Shown one piece after another: positions 17,981 through 27,429 of a DNA stretch of 64,000 nt. Source of the DNA: Collimonas arenae (GTDB taxonomy: Bacteria; Pseudomonadota; Gammaproteobacteria; Burkholderiales; Burkholderiaceae_D). The notes under the pieces were generated by a model, which was given only the letters and a program-made list of their open reading frames with translations, did not search any database and had not been told where the DNA came from. How positions within the stretch are numbered: position 1 is the stretch's first letter; every line of letters starts with the position of its first letter. The stretch covers positions 1,240,001 to 1,304,000 of the forward strand of contig NZ_CP009962.1 in assembly GCF_000786695.1 (NCBI RefSeq). Reading direction: 5' to 3'. The translations under genes and the position numbers were made by a program.

Positions 17981-19093
17981 ATGCGACCACTACTCCAACG
18001 TTATTCCTTGCTGTGTGGCTTGCTGTTATGTAGCCTCATCCCTGCGGTCCATGCCGAGCGGCTCAAGGAACTGGTCAGCATCCAGGGCGTGCGCGACAAT
18101 CCGCTGATCGGCTACGGCCTGATGGTGGGCCTGGATGGCAGCGGCGACCAGACCATGCAAACACCGTTCACGACGCAGACGCTGAACAACATGCTGTCGC
18201 AGCTGGGTATTTCCATGGCGCCAGGCACCAACATGCAGTTGAAGAACGTGGCGGCGGTGATGGTGACGGCGACTCTGCCTTCGTTTGCGCGTCCGGGGCA
18301 AAATATCGATGTCACCGTGTCTTCCATGGGCAATGCCAAAAGCCTGCGCGGAGGCACGCTGCTGATGACCCCGCTCAAGGGTGCGGACGGCATGGTGTAT
18401 GCCATTGCGCAGGGCAATATGGTGGTCGGCGGCGCGGGCGCTTCGGCCAATGGCAGCAAGGTGCAGGTCAACCAGCTTAGCTCGGGCCGGATTCCGGCGG
18501 GCGCTATCGTCGAACGTGCGGTGATGTCGCCGCTGGGTGACGCCAATACGCTCACCCTGGAATTGAATGTTTCCGATTTTGGCACTGCGCAGAAAGCGGT
18601 CGAGGCGATCAATCGCGGCTTTGGCGCAGGTACGGCCAGTGCGCTGGATGCGCGGGTGATCCAGGTGATCGCGCCGGCGCAGCCGGAAGCGCGCGTCAGC
18701 TTCCTGGCGCGCATGGAAAATCTCGATGTGACACCGGCGCAAGCGGTAGCGCGGGTGGTCATCAATGCGCGTACCGGTTCGGTGGTGATGAATCAGACTG
18801 TGCGCGTGTTGGATTGCGCGGTGGCGCATGGCAATTTGTCGGTGGTGATCAATACCCAGCCGGTTATCAGCCAGCCGGGGCCGTTCTCCGGCGGTAGCAC
18901 GGTGGTGGCGCAAACTTCGCAAATCCAGCTGAACCAGGCTGGCGGTGCTTTGCAGGTGGTCAAGAATGGCGCGTCGCTGGCGGATGTGGTCAAAGGTTTG
19001 AATACCTTGGGCGCGAACCCGCAGGATCTGGTGTCGATCCTGCAGGCGATGAAGGCCGCTGGCGCGTTGCGCGCCGAGCTGGAAATCATTTAA
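17981..19093 (+). CDS. flgI: Flagellar P-ring protein FlgI
   Basis: 370 residues with a signal peptide ([16 protein letters not shown]). Typical start of the mature protein ([20 protein letters not shown]) and GLDGSGDQT. FlgI assembles in the peptidoglycan layer with help from FlgA. The C-terminal [20 protein letters not shown] and [10 protein letters not shown] are conserved. Confidence 0.98.
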   Translation: MRPLLQRYSLLCGLLLCSLIPAVHAERLKELVSIQGVRDNPLIGYGLMVGLDGSGDQTMQTPFTTQTLNNMLSQLGISMAPGTNMQLKNVAAVMVTATLPSFARPGQNIDVTVSSMGNAKSLRGGTLLMTPLKGADGMVYAIAQGNMVVGGAGASANGSKVQVNQLSSGRIPAGAIVERAVMSPLGDANTLTLELNVSDFGTAQKAVEAINRGFGAGTASALDARVIQVIAPAQPEARVSFLARMENLDVTPAQAVARVVINARTGSVVMNQTVRVLDCAVAHGNLSVVINTQPVISQPGPFSGGSTVVAQTSQIQLNQAGGALQVVKNGASLADVVKGLNTLGANPQDLVSILQAMKAAGALRAELEII

Positions 19094-19108
19094 CCCACGG
19101 TACAGCGC

Positions 19109-20068
19109 ATGAGCATGAACCTTTCCGGCCCACTCGATAGCAGCCGCAGCGGCGAGCTGGACCAGCGCTTTGCGCTGGATGTCCAGGGCGTCGACGCGCT
19201 GCGCCGCACTACCAGGAATTCGCCGCAAGACGGCTTGAAACAGGTATCGCGCCAGTTTGAAGCGATGTTTATGCAGATGGTCCTGAAAAGCATGCGCGAG
19301 GCGACGCCGCCCGACGGCATGTTCGACAGCCAGCAAGAGAAAATGTATACGTCGATGCTGGACCAGCAACTGGCGCAAAGCCTCTCCGGACGCGGTCTCG
19401 GGCTGGCCGAGGCGATGCAGGCGCAGCTTAGCCGCGCTGTCGATGGTTCGCAGCAGCAGCCGTCGCCGCTCAGTAAAATGCCGGCGTCGGCGCTGGATCG
19501 GCGCGCTGTCCAGCCGGGTGCGCCTGCACCGTTGAATAATGCAGTCAATGTCCAGAATTTATCCTTGTATGACGCGGCCGATTATCGGTCCGGCCGCGCT
19601 GGCGCCGGCAACGCGCAGTCGCAGGTCGACCAATTCCTTTCGCGCATGGGTGCTTCGGCGCAGGTCGCCAGCCGCGCCAGCGGCGTGCCGTCGCAATTGA
19701 TCCTGGCCCAGGCCGCACTGGAATCGGGTTGGGGCAAGCGGGAAATCAAAGGCAGCGATGGCAGCCCCAGCCACAATCTGTTCGGCATCAAGGCCGGCAA
19801 GGCCTGGAAAGGGCCTGTGGTGGAGGCGTTCACGACCGAGTATGTCGATGGCGTGCCGCGTCAGACCAAGGCCTTGTTCCGCGCCTATGGTTCGTATGAC
19901 GAAGCCTTTACCGACTATGCTCGTTTCCTGACCGCCAATCCACGTTATGCCCAAGTTCTTGCTGCGCGCGACCCGGCAGAAGCTGCGCATGGCTTGCAAC
20001 GCGCAGGCTATGCCACAGATCCGCTATACGGTGAAAAGCTGGTACGGATTCTCAAGCAGATTATCTGA
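19109..20068 (+). CDS. flgJ: Rod cap and peptidoglycan hydrolase FlgJ
   Basis: 319 residues, the dual-domain beta/gamma type. The N-terminal domain (VSRQFEAMFMQMVLKSMREA) is the rod-capping part; the C-terminal domain is a glucosaminidase/muramidase with ILAQAALESGWGKREI, in which E205 is the likely catalytic acid, followed by HNLFGIKAG and the LTANPRYAQVL tail. It opens the peptidoglycan for rod growth. Last gene of the flgB-J operon. Confidence 0.97.
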   Translation: MSMNLSGPLDSSRSGELDQRFALDVQGVDALRRTTRNSPQDGLKQVSRQFEAMFMQMVLKSMREATPPDGMFDSQQEKMYTSMLDQQLAQSLSGRGLGLAEAMQAQLSRAVDGSQQQPSPLSKMPASALDRRAVQPGAPAPLNNAVNVQNLSLYDAADYRSGRAGAGNAQSQVDQFLSRMGASAQVASRASGVPSQLILAQAALESGWGKREIKGSDGSPSHNLFGIKAGKAWKGPVVEAFTTEYVDGVPRQTKALFRAYGSYDEAFTDYARFLTANPRYAQVLAARDPAEAAHGLQRAGYATDPLYGEKLVRILKQII

Positions 20069-20153
20069 TTCTTCCTGTGCGCCTTCGCGCTAGACAAGGT
20101 ATTGCTTTGCCGTCGGGGCAGGTGTTTTTTTGCGAAATTCACATAAATATCTC

Positions 20154-20180
20154 TCAAATTTCCCGGGTTACCGCCGTTAT
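20154..20180 (+). promoter_or_regulatory. Sigma28 promoter of flgKL
   Basis: TCAAATTT (20154-20161), an 11-bp spacer and GCCGTTAT (20173-20180), about 56 bp upstream of the flgK start. It allows flgKL to be expressed as late genes apart from flgB-J. A weak hairpin followed by seven T (about 20107-20137) lies between flgJ and this box and might end the upstream transcript. Confidence 0.75.
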
Positions 20181-20236
20181 ACCTTAAGTGAGCTTGGCGG
20201 GGATGCCTGGCGGTTGCCTTTTTAAAGGATGAATGT

Positions 20237-22210
20237 ATGGCGAACAGCATGTTTTTTACCGGCCTGAGCGGCCTCAATGCGGCGCAGGCGGCTTTGGTCA
20301 TCACCGGCCACAACACCGCCAATGTGAACACTCCTGGCTATAGCCGTCAGATGGTGCAGGTCGTTTCCAGCGGCGGCATCTATACACCCAGCGTCGGTTT
20401 CTTCGGCAGCGGCGCGCAAGTGATCGATGTCAGCCGCAGCTACGACCAGTTCCTGACGTCGCAACTGAACCAGGCGCAGTCGACCAACCAGTCGCTGGCT
20501 ACATATTCCGCACAGATCAACCAGATCAACAATCTGCTGGCCAACCAGACTACCGGCCTGGCGCCGATGCTGCAAACCATGTTCAAGGGTGTGCAGGCAG
20601 TGGCCAATACGCCGGCCGATCCGGCAGCGCGGCAGCAATTGATCAGCTCGGCGCAGGCGCTGGCCAACCAGTTCCGTACCATGAGCGGCGTGTTGAACGG
20701 CCTGAACGCGAATGTCAACGATCAGATTTCCGGCTCTGTCGACCAGATTAATACCTACGCTACCCAGATCGCCAGCATCAACAAGCAAATTTCTTTGCTG
20801 AGTAACGCCGCCGGCGGCCAGGCTCCCAACGATTTGCTGGACCAGCGCGACAGGCTGGTCAACAGCCTGGGACAGCTGGTAGCAACCAAGGTGGTGGTGC
20901 AGGATGGAGGCCAGTACAACGTCTTCATCGGCACCGGCCAGACGCTGGTGTTAGGCGATAAGGCATCTACGTTGAAGGCGGTGACCTCCGCCGCCGATCC
21001 AAGCCGGACTTCGGTGGCGCTGGTAAACGCCGCCGGGGTTGCGGTGGAAATGCAGGATAGCGTGATCACCGGCGGCTCGCTCGGCGGCCTGATGCAGTTC
21101 CGAAACCAGACATTGGGCGATGCGCAGAATTCGCTGGGACGGATGGCGATTGCGCTGTCGGATTCGTTCAATGCCCAGCACAAGCTGGGTATCGATCTGA
21201 ACGGTGCGGCGGGCCAGGATTTCTTTTCGCAGGCAAGCCCAGCCGCGATCGCTAACGCGCGCAATACCGGTAACCTGGTGATTGCCCCGTCCTTCAGCGA
21301 CACCAGCCAGTTAACGACCAGCGATTACCGGGTCGACTATGTCAATGTAGCCGGAACGCCGCAATATGCAGTGACCCGTCTGTCCGACAACAAAGTGGTC
21401 GGCAATTACGCCAGTTTGCCGGCGACTTTTGACGGCGTTTCCTTGAAAGCGGCCAGCGGTACGCCGCAAATCGGTGATTCCTTCCTGGTGCAACCGACCC
21501 GTACCGGCGCTCGCGATCTGACGGTAACGGTGACCGATCCGGCCAAGGTTGCTGCGGCTTCACCCATCGTTACAGGTAAGACAGCCGGCAACCAGGGTAG
21601 CGGCGTCATCAGCGCAGGAAAGGTCGATGCCTCTTATCTGGCGACGCCGCTAGCCGCTGCATTGACCCTCAAGTACGACAGCACCACTGCGCCTCCCAGC
21701 TTATCCGGCTTTCCTGTCACTGCCGCCGTCACTGTCACCAATCCTGACGGCACGACCGTCAATTATGCCGCCGGTGCCGCCGTCAGTTATACCGATGGAG
21801 CCTCCTATAGCTTCAACGGAATTACCGCCACCATCAGCGGCAAGCCGGTCAATGGCGACACGTTTACAGTCGAGCCGAATACCGCCGGCGTCTCGGACGG
21901 CAGCAATATCCTGGCGCTGGGCGCTTTGCAGAACAAGAAAACCATGGCTGGCGGCACCGCCAGCTATACCGATGCCTATGGCCAGCTGGTCAGCACCATC
22001 GGTAACAAAGCCAATCAGATCACCATAGCCAACACCGCGCAAACCAGCCTGGCGTCGCAAATCAAGGCAGCGCAGCAATCGGTGTCGGGCGTCATCCAGG
22101 ATGAAGAAACCGCCCACCTGCTTATGTACAATCAAATGTACCAGGCCAACGCCAAAGTGATCCAGACCGCATCGACCATGTTTGACGCCATCCTTGGAAT
22201 TGCGAGGTAG
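20237..22210 (+). CDS. flgK: Hook-filament junction protein FlgK (HAP1)
   Basis: 657 residues. N-terminal MFFTGLSGLNAAQAALVITG and HNTANVNTPGYSRQ; C-terminal helices ETAHLLMYNQMYQANAKVIQ and TMFDAILGIAR. The middle is longer than in enterics (about 550 residues) with Ala/Thr/Gly-rich beta repeats near residues 400-560. It is exported with FlgN. Good ribosome binding site (AAAGGAT). Its sigma28 promoter is upstream. Confidence 0.97.
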   Translation: MANSMFFTGLSGLNAAQAALVITGHNTANVNTPGYSRQMVQVVSSGGIYTPSVGFFGSGAQVIDVSRSYDQFLTSQLNQAQSTNQSLATYSAQINQINNLLANQTTGLAPMLQTMFKGVQAVANTPADPAARQQLISSAQALANQFRTMSGVLNGLNANVNDQISGSVDQINTYATQIASINKQISLLSNAAGGQAPNDLLDQRDRLVNSLGQLVATKVVVQDGGQYNVFIGTGQTLVLGDKASTLKAVTSAADPSRTSVALVNAAGVAVEMQDSVITGGSLGGLMQFRNQTLGDAQNSLGRMAIALSDSFNAQHKLGIDLNGAAGQDFFSQASPAAIANARNTGNLVIAPSFSDTSQLTTSDYRVDYVNVAGTPQYAVTRLSDNKVVGNYASLPATFDGVSLKAASGTPQIGDSFLVQPTRTGARDLTVTVTDPAKVAAASPIVTGKTAGNQGSGVISAGKVDASYLATPLAAALTLKYDSTTAPPSLSGFPVTAAVTVTNPDGTTVNYAAGAAVSYTDGASYSFNGITATISGKPVNGDTFTVEPNTAGVSDGSNILALGALQNKKTMAGGTASYTDAYGQLVSTIGNKANQITIANTAQTSLASQIKAAQQSVSGVIQDEETAHLLMYNQMYQANAKVIQTASTMFDAILGIAR

Positions 22211-22258
22211 TTGCGGCTGATTGAACTGTCATACTCAAGAGAAATTCGGGAGAACACC

Positions 22259-23467
22259 ATGCGTATCAGTACCCAGTCGTTTTATGACCAGAGCCTGTCT
22301 GCAATGAATTCACAGCAAGGCAGCCTGTTGCACGTGCAACAGCAGATCGGCGCCATGAAAAAGATCCTGACCCCGTCAGACGATCCGCTAGGCGCGACTC
22401 GCGCTCTGAGCGCATCGCAATCGATCTCTCTCAACGAGCAATATGCTACAAGCCGCGCACAAGCCACTCGCTCGCTGGGCTTGGAAGACAATGCACTGCA
22501 GAGCGTTACCACGCTGCTGCAAAATATCAAGGGGCAGATCGTGTCGGCCGGCAGCGGCAGCATGACCGATGCCGACCGCAGCTCGATCGCCACCGCATTG
22601 CAAAGCACCTACGACCAGTTGCTGGGCCTGGCCAATACCGATGACGGCAACGGCCAGTTCCTGTTCGCTGGTTTCAAGAGCGGTAGCGCGCCGTTCGTAG
22701 ACCGGGCCGGTGGCGCGCAATATGTGGGCGATCAGGGTCAGAAGCTGTTGCAGGTTGACGTGTCGCGGCAGATGGCCGGCGGGGATGACGGCCGCAGTAT
22801 TTTCCAAAGTGCGCAGGGCGGGGCAGGTTATGTGACAACTTCGTCGCCGGCCAATAGCGGCGACGGCGTGTACGGATCGACCTCGGTGACCGACGCCAGC
22901 AATCCTGATTTCGGCAAGAATTTTTCCATCGCTTTCACCTCGGCGACCACTTTCACCGTGACCAATTCCGACACGCCGCCAAAGGTAACCACAGGCACAT
23001 ATGCATCGGGCACGCCAATCCAGTTCGGCGGCTTGCAGATTTCGCTGACGGGAGCACCGGCCACCGGCGATAGTTTCAATGTCAACACCGCGAAGAACGC
23101 CAATCCCGATATGTTTGGCGCATTGAAGGATTTGATTGGCGCGTTGAAGACGCCGGTGGATAACGCCACACCCGCAGCTAAGGCGCAATTACTGAATTCC
23201 CTGAGCACGGCCAATGTCAAATTGTCGAATACGCTCGACAATGTCCTGACGGTGCGTTCGTCGGTCGGTTCGCGCATGCAGGAGCTGGATGCACTCAACG
23301 CCACAGGCGATGCCCGCAATTTGTCAGATAAAAGTTATTTGTCGAATATCCAGGACCTGGACTACACCAGCGCGATCACCGAGCTGTACCAGCGGCAGAT
23401 GGCGTTGCAAGCTACGCAGCAGACGTTTGTGCAGATACGGAAGATTTCGTTGCTTAATTATTTGTAA
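22259..23467 (+). CDS. flgL: Hook-filament junction protein FlgL (HAP3)
   Basis: 402 residues from the ATG at 22259, preceded by GGGAG; earlier in-frame starts lack the conserved N-terminus. The start MRISTQSFYDQSLSAM, then ILTPSDDPLGATRAL and GNGQFLFAGFKSGSAPF are diagnostic, and the C-terminal helix ITELYQRQMALQATQQTF is present. Follows flgK by 48 bp. A strong terminator follows. Confidence 0.97.
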   Translation: MRISTQSFYDQSLSAMNSQQGSLLHVQQQIGAMKKILTPSDDPLGATRALSASQSISLNEQYATSRAQATRSLGLEDNALQSVTTLLQNIKGQIVSAGSGSMTDADRSSIATALQSTYDQLLGLANTDDGNGQFLFAGFKSGSAPFVDRAGGAQYVGDQGQKLLQVDVSRQMAGGDDGRSIFQSAQGGAGYVTTSSPANSGDGVYGSTSVTDASNPDFGKNFSIAFTSATTFTVTNSDTPPKVTTGTYASGTPIQFGGLQISLTGAPATGDSFNVNTAKNANPDMFGALKDLIGALKTPVDNATPAAKAQLLNSLSTANVKLSNTLDNVLTVRSSVGSRMQELDALNATGDARNLSDKSYLSNIQDLDYTSAITELYQRQMALQATQQTFVQIRKISLLNYL

Positions 23468-23530
23468 TTTCCTGTCTGCCCTTTTTCCGGGGCGTACGCG
23501 ATATTTCGTCGTATGGAAGTACATCTTTCA

Positions 23531-23563
23531 CAGGCCGCTGCGCAATGTCGCAGCGGCCTGTTT
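23531..23563 (+). terminator. Strong intrinsic terminator after flgL
   Basis: Twelve-bp perfect stem CAGGCCGCTGCG / CGCAGCGGCCTG with a 6-nt loop, followed by TTT. Ends the flgKL transcript. Confidence 0.8.
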
Positions 23564-23709
23564 GCATTTCAGTTCAAATATGTTTAGCGGGAGGAAAATA
23601 GTTCTGTTCTGTTGCTAAATGAGCACTTTGACTCTACACTTCACGCCGCAATCTTCGCCCCGGATTGCCCAGGCTTGGCGACATGGTTCCCTCAACTTAA
23701 TCTCTCAAT

Positions 23710-24420
23710 ATGAGTATTGCTCGCGAAGAACGATTTTTAATTTCCAGAGATCCGGCAAGAATGCCAGGACTGGGCATTGAGTCTGCGATGCTGGCAGAGT
23801 GTCTTGAAGAAGCACACAGACATTCATTCAAGTCTGTATTCGGCAATCCTTCGTTTGGCTTTTCCGAGACAACGCTTGATTTCTTATACAGCCTTCCCGG
23901 TATCCAGGCGGTTTGGTTTTGGGATATCGATCTGAAGAATATCGACGCGCTGTACACCTTGTCGTCGCTGGAATATTTTGGCGTTCATGACAAGCGGCCG
24001 GCGATCGATTTTTCCCGCTTTCCTGCTTTGAAGGATATGATCTGGAGTCATAAGCCAAAGGATGCTGGTGTCAGCAAGCTCAAGAATCTTCAACTTTTGC
24101 ATGTCTGGCATTACCGCCCGAAGAGTAAAAGCTTCACGGATTTGCAGCTGCCGGATACATTGAACGAACTTCAAATTATCTGGGCAAACCCAACAAGTCT
24201 TGACGGCTTGAAGCCGATTGCGTCCTTGCGCCGCCTTGAAATCCATCGCTGCCGAAATTTGGCCAGCTTGGCCCTGATTCCTCAGCTGTTCCCGCAACTC
24301 GAGCAGTTGATCATATCCGGCTGCGGCAGGGTATCCAGCATTGAGGGAACGCAGATTGCATTGCAGCTTCCTTTTCTCAAGCACGCTTTCGTTCAAGACA
24401 GCGTAGTCCTGTCACGATAG
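23710..24420 (+). CDS. Leucine-rich-repeat-like hypothetical protein
   Basis: 236 residues with no signal peptide or membrane segment. Repeated units follow an LRR-like rhythm: LYSLPGIQAVWFWDI, LYTLSSLEYFGVHD, FPALKDMIWSH, LKNLQLLHVWH, LKPIASLRRLEIHRC, FPQLEQLIISGCG. No named family is recognised. Base composition is visibly less GC-rich than the flagellar genes. It sits alone between the flgL terminator and the convergent fliR end, so it looks like a cargo gene rather than part of the flagellum. Function unknown; LRR proteins generally bind other proteins. Confidence 0.7.
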   Translation: MSIAREERFLISRDPARMPGLGIESAMLAECLEEAHRHSFKSVFGNPSFGFSETTLDFLYSLPGIQAVWFWDIDLKNIDALYTLSSLEYFGVHDKRPAIDFSRFPALKDMIWSHKPKDAGVSKLKNLQLLHVWHYRPKSKSFTDLQLPDTLNELQIIWANPTSLDGLKPIASLRRLEIHRCRNLASLALIPQLFPQLEQLIISGCGRVSSIEGTQIALQLPFLKHAFVQDSVVLSR

Positions 24421-24575
24421 GCAAGTACAGTTGTCGTCCAGTGACTGCGATTGTTTGTTGATGCGAAAATTTGACATTGTAGAAAAGGGATATCTACGCA
24501 ATTGATATGTCAGGTATTGAAAAATCGCGGTGACTAAAGTCGAACGATTAAACGTGCGACGGGCCGCGAACTGGC

Positions 24576-25370
24576 TTATTGCCTGAATGCCCTGGCAACT
24601 TGTAACATATCCGCTAACCCCAGCGCAAACTGCTGTTCCATGAACGGCGCCAGATGCGGCATCAACTGCTGCAACATCAAGATTCCGCCCAGCAGCGTGA
24701 GCGGAAATCCCACAGCAAAGATGCTCAATTGTGGCGAAGCCCGGTTAAGTATCCCCATGGCCAGATTCAAGGTCAGCAATGCGCCGATCAGGGGTAGCGC
24801 CAGCATCAGCGCCGCTGAAAACACATTGGCCCCGGCCAGCGCCAGGAAATGCCAGCCTTCCGCCGCCAAGGGCGCGTCTGAAACCGGCAATACATGGAAG
24901 CTTTCGACCAACGTGCTGATCATCATCAGGTGACCATCAACTGCCAGGAAGATCAGCATCGCCAACATGTTCAGCAGACTCGATAGCACCATCGTGTTGC
25001 CGCCGTTATTCGGATCGAAGAGAGAGGCGAACGACAGGCCCATTTGCAAACCGGCATAGTCGCCGGCGGCCTGTACCGCGGCAAATACCAGGCGCATCGA
25101 AAAGCCCATGGCAGTGCCGATCAGCACTTGCTGGATAAGGATCCAGACGCCGCCGGCGGAGAACAGCGGCACATCCGGCATAGGGCCCAGCGTGGGAGCG
25201 ATGGCGATGGCCAGCAGGGCGGCCAGGGCGACCTTGATCTGGCGCGCGACCTTCTTTTCGCCGAAGACCGGGCTGCTGCTGATCAGCGCCAGCATGCGCA
25301 CGAAGGGCCAGACGAAGGCGACGACCCAGGCGCCGAGCTGGGCCGAAGTGACGGACAGGACCGGCGACAT
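24576..25370 (-). CDS. fliR: Flagellar export gate protein FliR
   Basis: 264 residues from the ATG at 25370, which shares one base with the fliQ stop; an upstream in-frame start would overlap fliQ deeply. Six hydrophobic segments and the family pattern (FVWPFVRMLALISSSPVFGE, GLQMGLSFASLFDP, PLIGALLTLNLAMGILNRASP read as separate blocks). With FliP and FliQ it forms the export channel. Last gene of the fli operon. Confidence 0.96.
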   Translation of the reverse strand: MSPVLSVTSAQLGAWVVAFVWPFVRMLALISSSPVFGEKKVARQIKVALAALLAIAIAPTLGPMPDVPLFSAGGVWILIQQVLIGTAMGFSMRLVFAAVQAAGDYAGLQMGLSFASLFDPNNGGNTMVLSSLLNMLAMLIFLAVDGHLMMISTLVESFHVLPVSDAPLAAEGWHFLALAGANVFSAALMLALPLIGALLTLNLAMGILNRASPQLSIFAVGFPLTLLGGILMLQQLMPHLAPFMEQQFALGLADMLQVARAFRQ

Positions 25371-25639
25371 CAGCCAGCCAGATGAGGGATGCTGGAGAAC
25401 AGCTGGCGCATGTAGTCGAGGATCGAGTTCAGCATCCACGGCCCGGCGATGACCATCGTCGCGCACACCGCCAGCAGCTTGGGAATGAAAGACAAGGTCA
25501 TTTCATTGATCTGGGTGGCGGCCTGGAACAGGCTGATGATCAAGCCTGTTATCAGGGCTACCAACAGCAGAGGGGCGCCAAGCAGCAGCGTCATTTTCAT
25601 GGCCTGGAAGCCAACCGCCATTACCGATTCGGGCGTCAT
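25370..25639 (-). CDS. fliQ: Flagellar export gate protein FliQ
   Basis: 89 residues, exact family length, two transmembrane helices. Starts MTPESVMAVGFQAMK and contains GLIISLFQAATQINEMTLSF and FIPKLLAV. Lies 10 bp after fliP and overlaps the fliR start by one base. Confidence 0.96.
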   Translation of the reverse strand: MTPESVMAVGFQAMKMTLLLGAPLLLVALITGLIISLFQAATQINEMTLSFIPKLLAVCATMVIAGPWMLNSILDYMRQLFSSIPHLAG

Positions 25640-25649
25640 ATTTTCGCAC

Positions 25650-26417
25650 TCATGTGTAGAAACTCTGGGCCAGTGCGCCGATCAGCAATTGCCAGCCGTC
25701 GACCAGCACGAACAGCATCAGTTTGAACGGCAGGGATATCGTGGCCGGCGGCACCATCATCATCCCCATCGACATCAGGACGCTGGCGACCACCAGGTCG
25801 ACGATCAGGAAAGGGATGAAGATGGTGAAGCCGATCTGGAAGGCGGTCTTCAGTTCGCTGATGACAAACGCCGGAACCAGAATACGCAAGGGCACCTCTT
25901 CCGGGCCTTGCATCTGCGGCGTTTGCGCCAGCTTGGCGAACAGGGCGAGATCGCCTTCGCGGGTCTGCTTCAGCATGAAGGTCTTGAACGGCTGGATGCC
26001 GCGCTCCAGGGCCTGTTCAGCGCTGATTTTATTATCAGAAAACGGCTTATAGGCGTCGCTGTAGGCTTTGTCGAACACCGGCGACATGACGAAGAAGGTG
26101 AGGAAAAGCGCCAAGCCGACCAGGATCTGGTTGGGCGGCGAGCTTTGCGCGCCGATCGCTGTGCGTAGCAGGCCAAGCACGATAATGATGCGGGTAAAGC
26201 TGGTCATCGACAACAGCAGCGCCGGCAGGAAAGACAGCGAGGTCAGCAGCAGCATGGTCTGGACGCTGAGCGACCAGGTCTGGCTGCCGCCGGGACCGGC
26301 GGTGCTGGTGATGCCGGGCAGCGCTTGTGCGGCGGCGACGGCCGGCAGCAGGCTCAGCGCCAGCAGTAATGCGGGCAGCAGTTTGCGGTGTTGCGCGAGG
26401 AAAGAGAGAGGACGCAT
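25650..26417 (-). CDS. fliP: Flagellar export gate protein FliP
   Basis: 255 residues. A cleavable signal sequence ([18 protein letters not shown]) is followed by the FliP core: [47 protein letters not shown], and [20 protein letters not shown]. Five subunits form the export pore with FliQ and FliR. A 101-bp gap separates it from fliO, larger than other spacings in the operon. Confidence 0.97.
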   Translation of the reverse strand: MRPLSFLAQHRKLLPALLLALSLLPAVAAAQALPGITSTAGPGGSQTWSLSVQTMLLLTSLSFLPALLLSMTSFTRIIIVLGLLRTAIGAQSSPPNQILVGLALFLTFFVMSPVFDKAYSDAYKPFSDNKISAEQALERGIQPFKTFMLKQTREGDLALFAKLAQTPQMQGPEEVPLRILVPAFVISELKTAFQIGFTIFIPFLIVDLVVASVLMSMGMMMVPPATISLPFKLMLFVLVDGWQLLIGALAQSFYT

Positions 26418-26518
26418 TCTGGCTGTCGGTTTGAAAGAGTATCGATGGAATGATTTTGCAATGGTCGCTGCAATGGTTGTTGCAATGATTTATACAAGTC
26501 GCGGCAAGCCGCGTTTGT

Positions 26519-26998
26519 CTATTTTTTTCCCAGCGATTCGCGCAGCTTTTGCGCAAAAAGACCGGCGGCATTGCCAGCCGCGATGGCGCCTTGCCGGATC
26601 GGCAGCTTGGGCTCTGGCGGCAGCTCCTGCGCAGGCATGCTGTGCAGCGCCTGGATCTGCCCGGGTGTGACGCCAAGCGCCAGCCAGGTGTCGCCGATCT
26701 CGACTACCACCACGCGCTCGCGCTGGCCGATGGCGGTACTGGCGATGATTTTCACCAGGCGGCCGCTATTGTGTTTTTGCAGTCCGAGACGACGTGCCGC
26801 CCAGGCGCATAAGAAGATCAGCGCGATTACGACCGCCAGGCCCGACGCTGCCTGCAGCAGGCCGGCGGCACCCCATGACGGGACTGCAGCGGGTGCGTCG
26901 ATTACGGCAGTTGATGCGGCAATCGTCGCTTGCACCGGCAGAGCGGCTCCGGCTAACGCCAGCAGCAGCGCCAACCACAAACTGCGCGCAGTTTTCAT
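26519..26998 (-). CDS. fliO: Flagellar export assembly protein FliO
   Basis: 159 residues: signal-like N-terminus, one transmembrane helix (GLAVVIALIFLCAWAARRLG) and a basic cytoplasmic tail with GQRERVVVVEIGDTWLALGV, the FliO hallmark. It helps FliP assembly. The ATG overlaps the fliN stop (ATGA). The C-terminal tail is Lys/Arg-rich. Confidence 0.92.
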   Translation of the reverse strand: MKTARSLWLALLLALAGAALPVQATIAASTAVIDAPAAVPSWGAAGLLQAASGLAVVIALIFLCAWAARRLGLQKHNSGRLVKIIASTAIGQRERVVVVEIGDTWLALGVTPGQIQALHSMPAQELPPEPKLPIRQGAIAAGNAAGLFAQKLRESLGKK

Positions 26999-27429
26999 CG
27001 GTTCAGCTTATGGATGCGTTCGGATGGCGTGATGATGTCGGTCAGGCGGATCCCGAACTTGTCGTTGACCACCACCACCTCGCCTTGGGCGATCAGGTAG
27101 CCATTGATCAGCACATCCATCGGTTCGCCGGCGAGGCCGTCGAGCTCGACGACAGAACCTTGCGCCAGTTGCAGCAGATTCTTGATGGTGATCCTGGTCC
27201 TACCCAGTTCGGCAGTCATTTGCACCGGGATATCAAGGATCATGTCGATATCGGTCTTGGCGACTTCCTTGGCATCACCGCTCAAGGGCTGGAATACTTT
27301 GCTTGTCGCTGCGGCAGGTTCCGGGGCCGGCGCTGCGGCAGGCTGCGACGCCGCGGTTTGAGCCGCTAGTGCGCTGGCCCAGTCGTCGGCGATGTCGATG
27401 TTCGGATCCGGCTTATTTTCATCACTCAT
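26995..27429 (-). CDS. fliN: Flagellar switch protein FliN
   Basis: 144 residues. An Ala/Pro-rich N-terminal part leads into the SpoA/FliN domain (DMILDIPVQMTAELGRTRIT, LLQLAQGSVVELDGLAGEP, VLINGYLIAQGEVVVVNDKF). It forms the bottom of the C ring with FliM and FliG and binds CheY-P. Overlaps fliM by 8 bp and fliO by 4 bp. Confidence 0.97.
   Translation of the reverse strand: MSDENKPDPNIDIADDWASALAAQTAASQPAAAPAPEPAAATSKVFQPLSGDAKEVAKTDIDMILDIPVQMTAELGRTRITIKNLLQLAQGSVVELDGLAGEPMDVLINGYLIAQGEVVVVNDKFGIRLTDIITPSERIHKLNR

Noticed and set aside
18026..19378. A 450-codon open frame on the minus strand opposite flgI
   Set aside because: It lies fully opposite the unmistakable flgI/flgJ genes, is extremely rich in His and Arg, and is a typical high-GC shadow frame.
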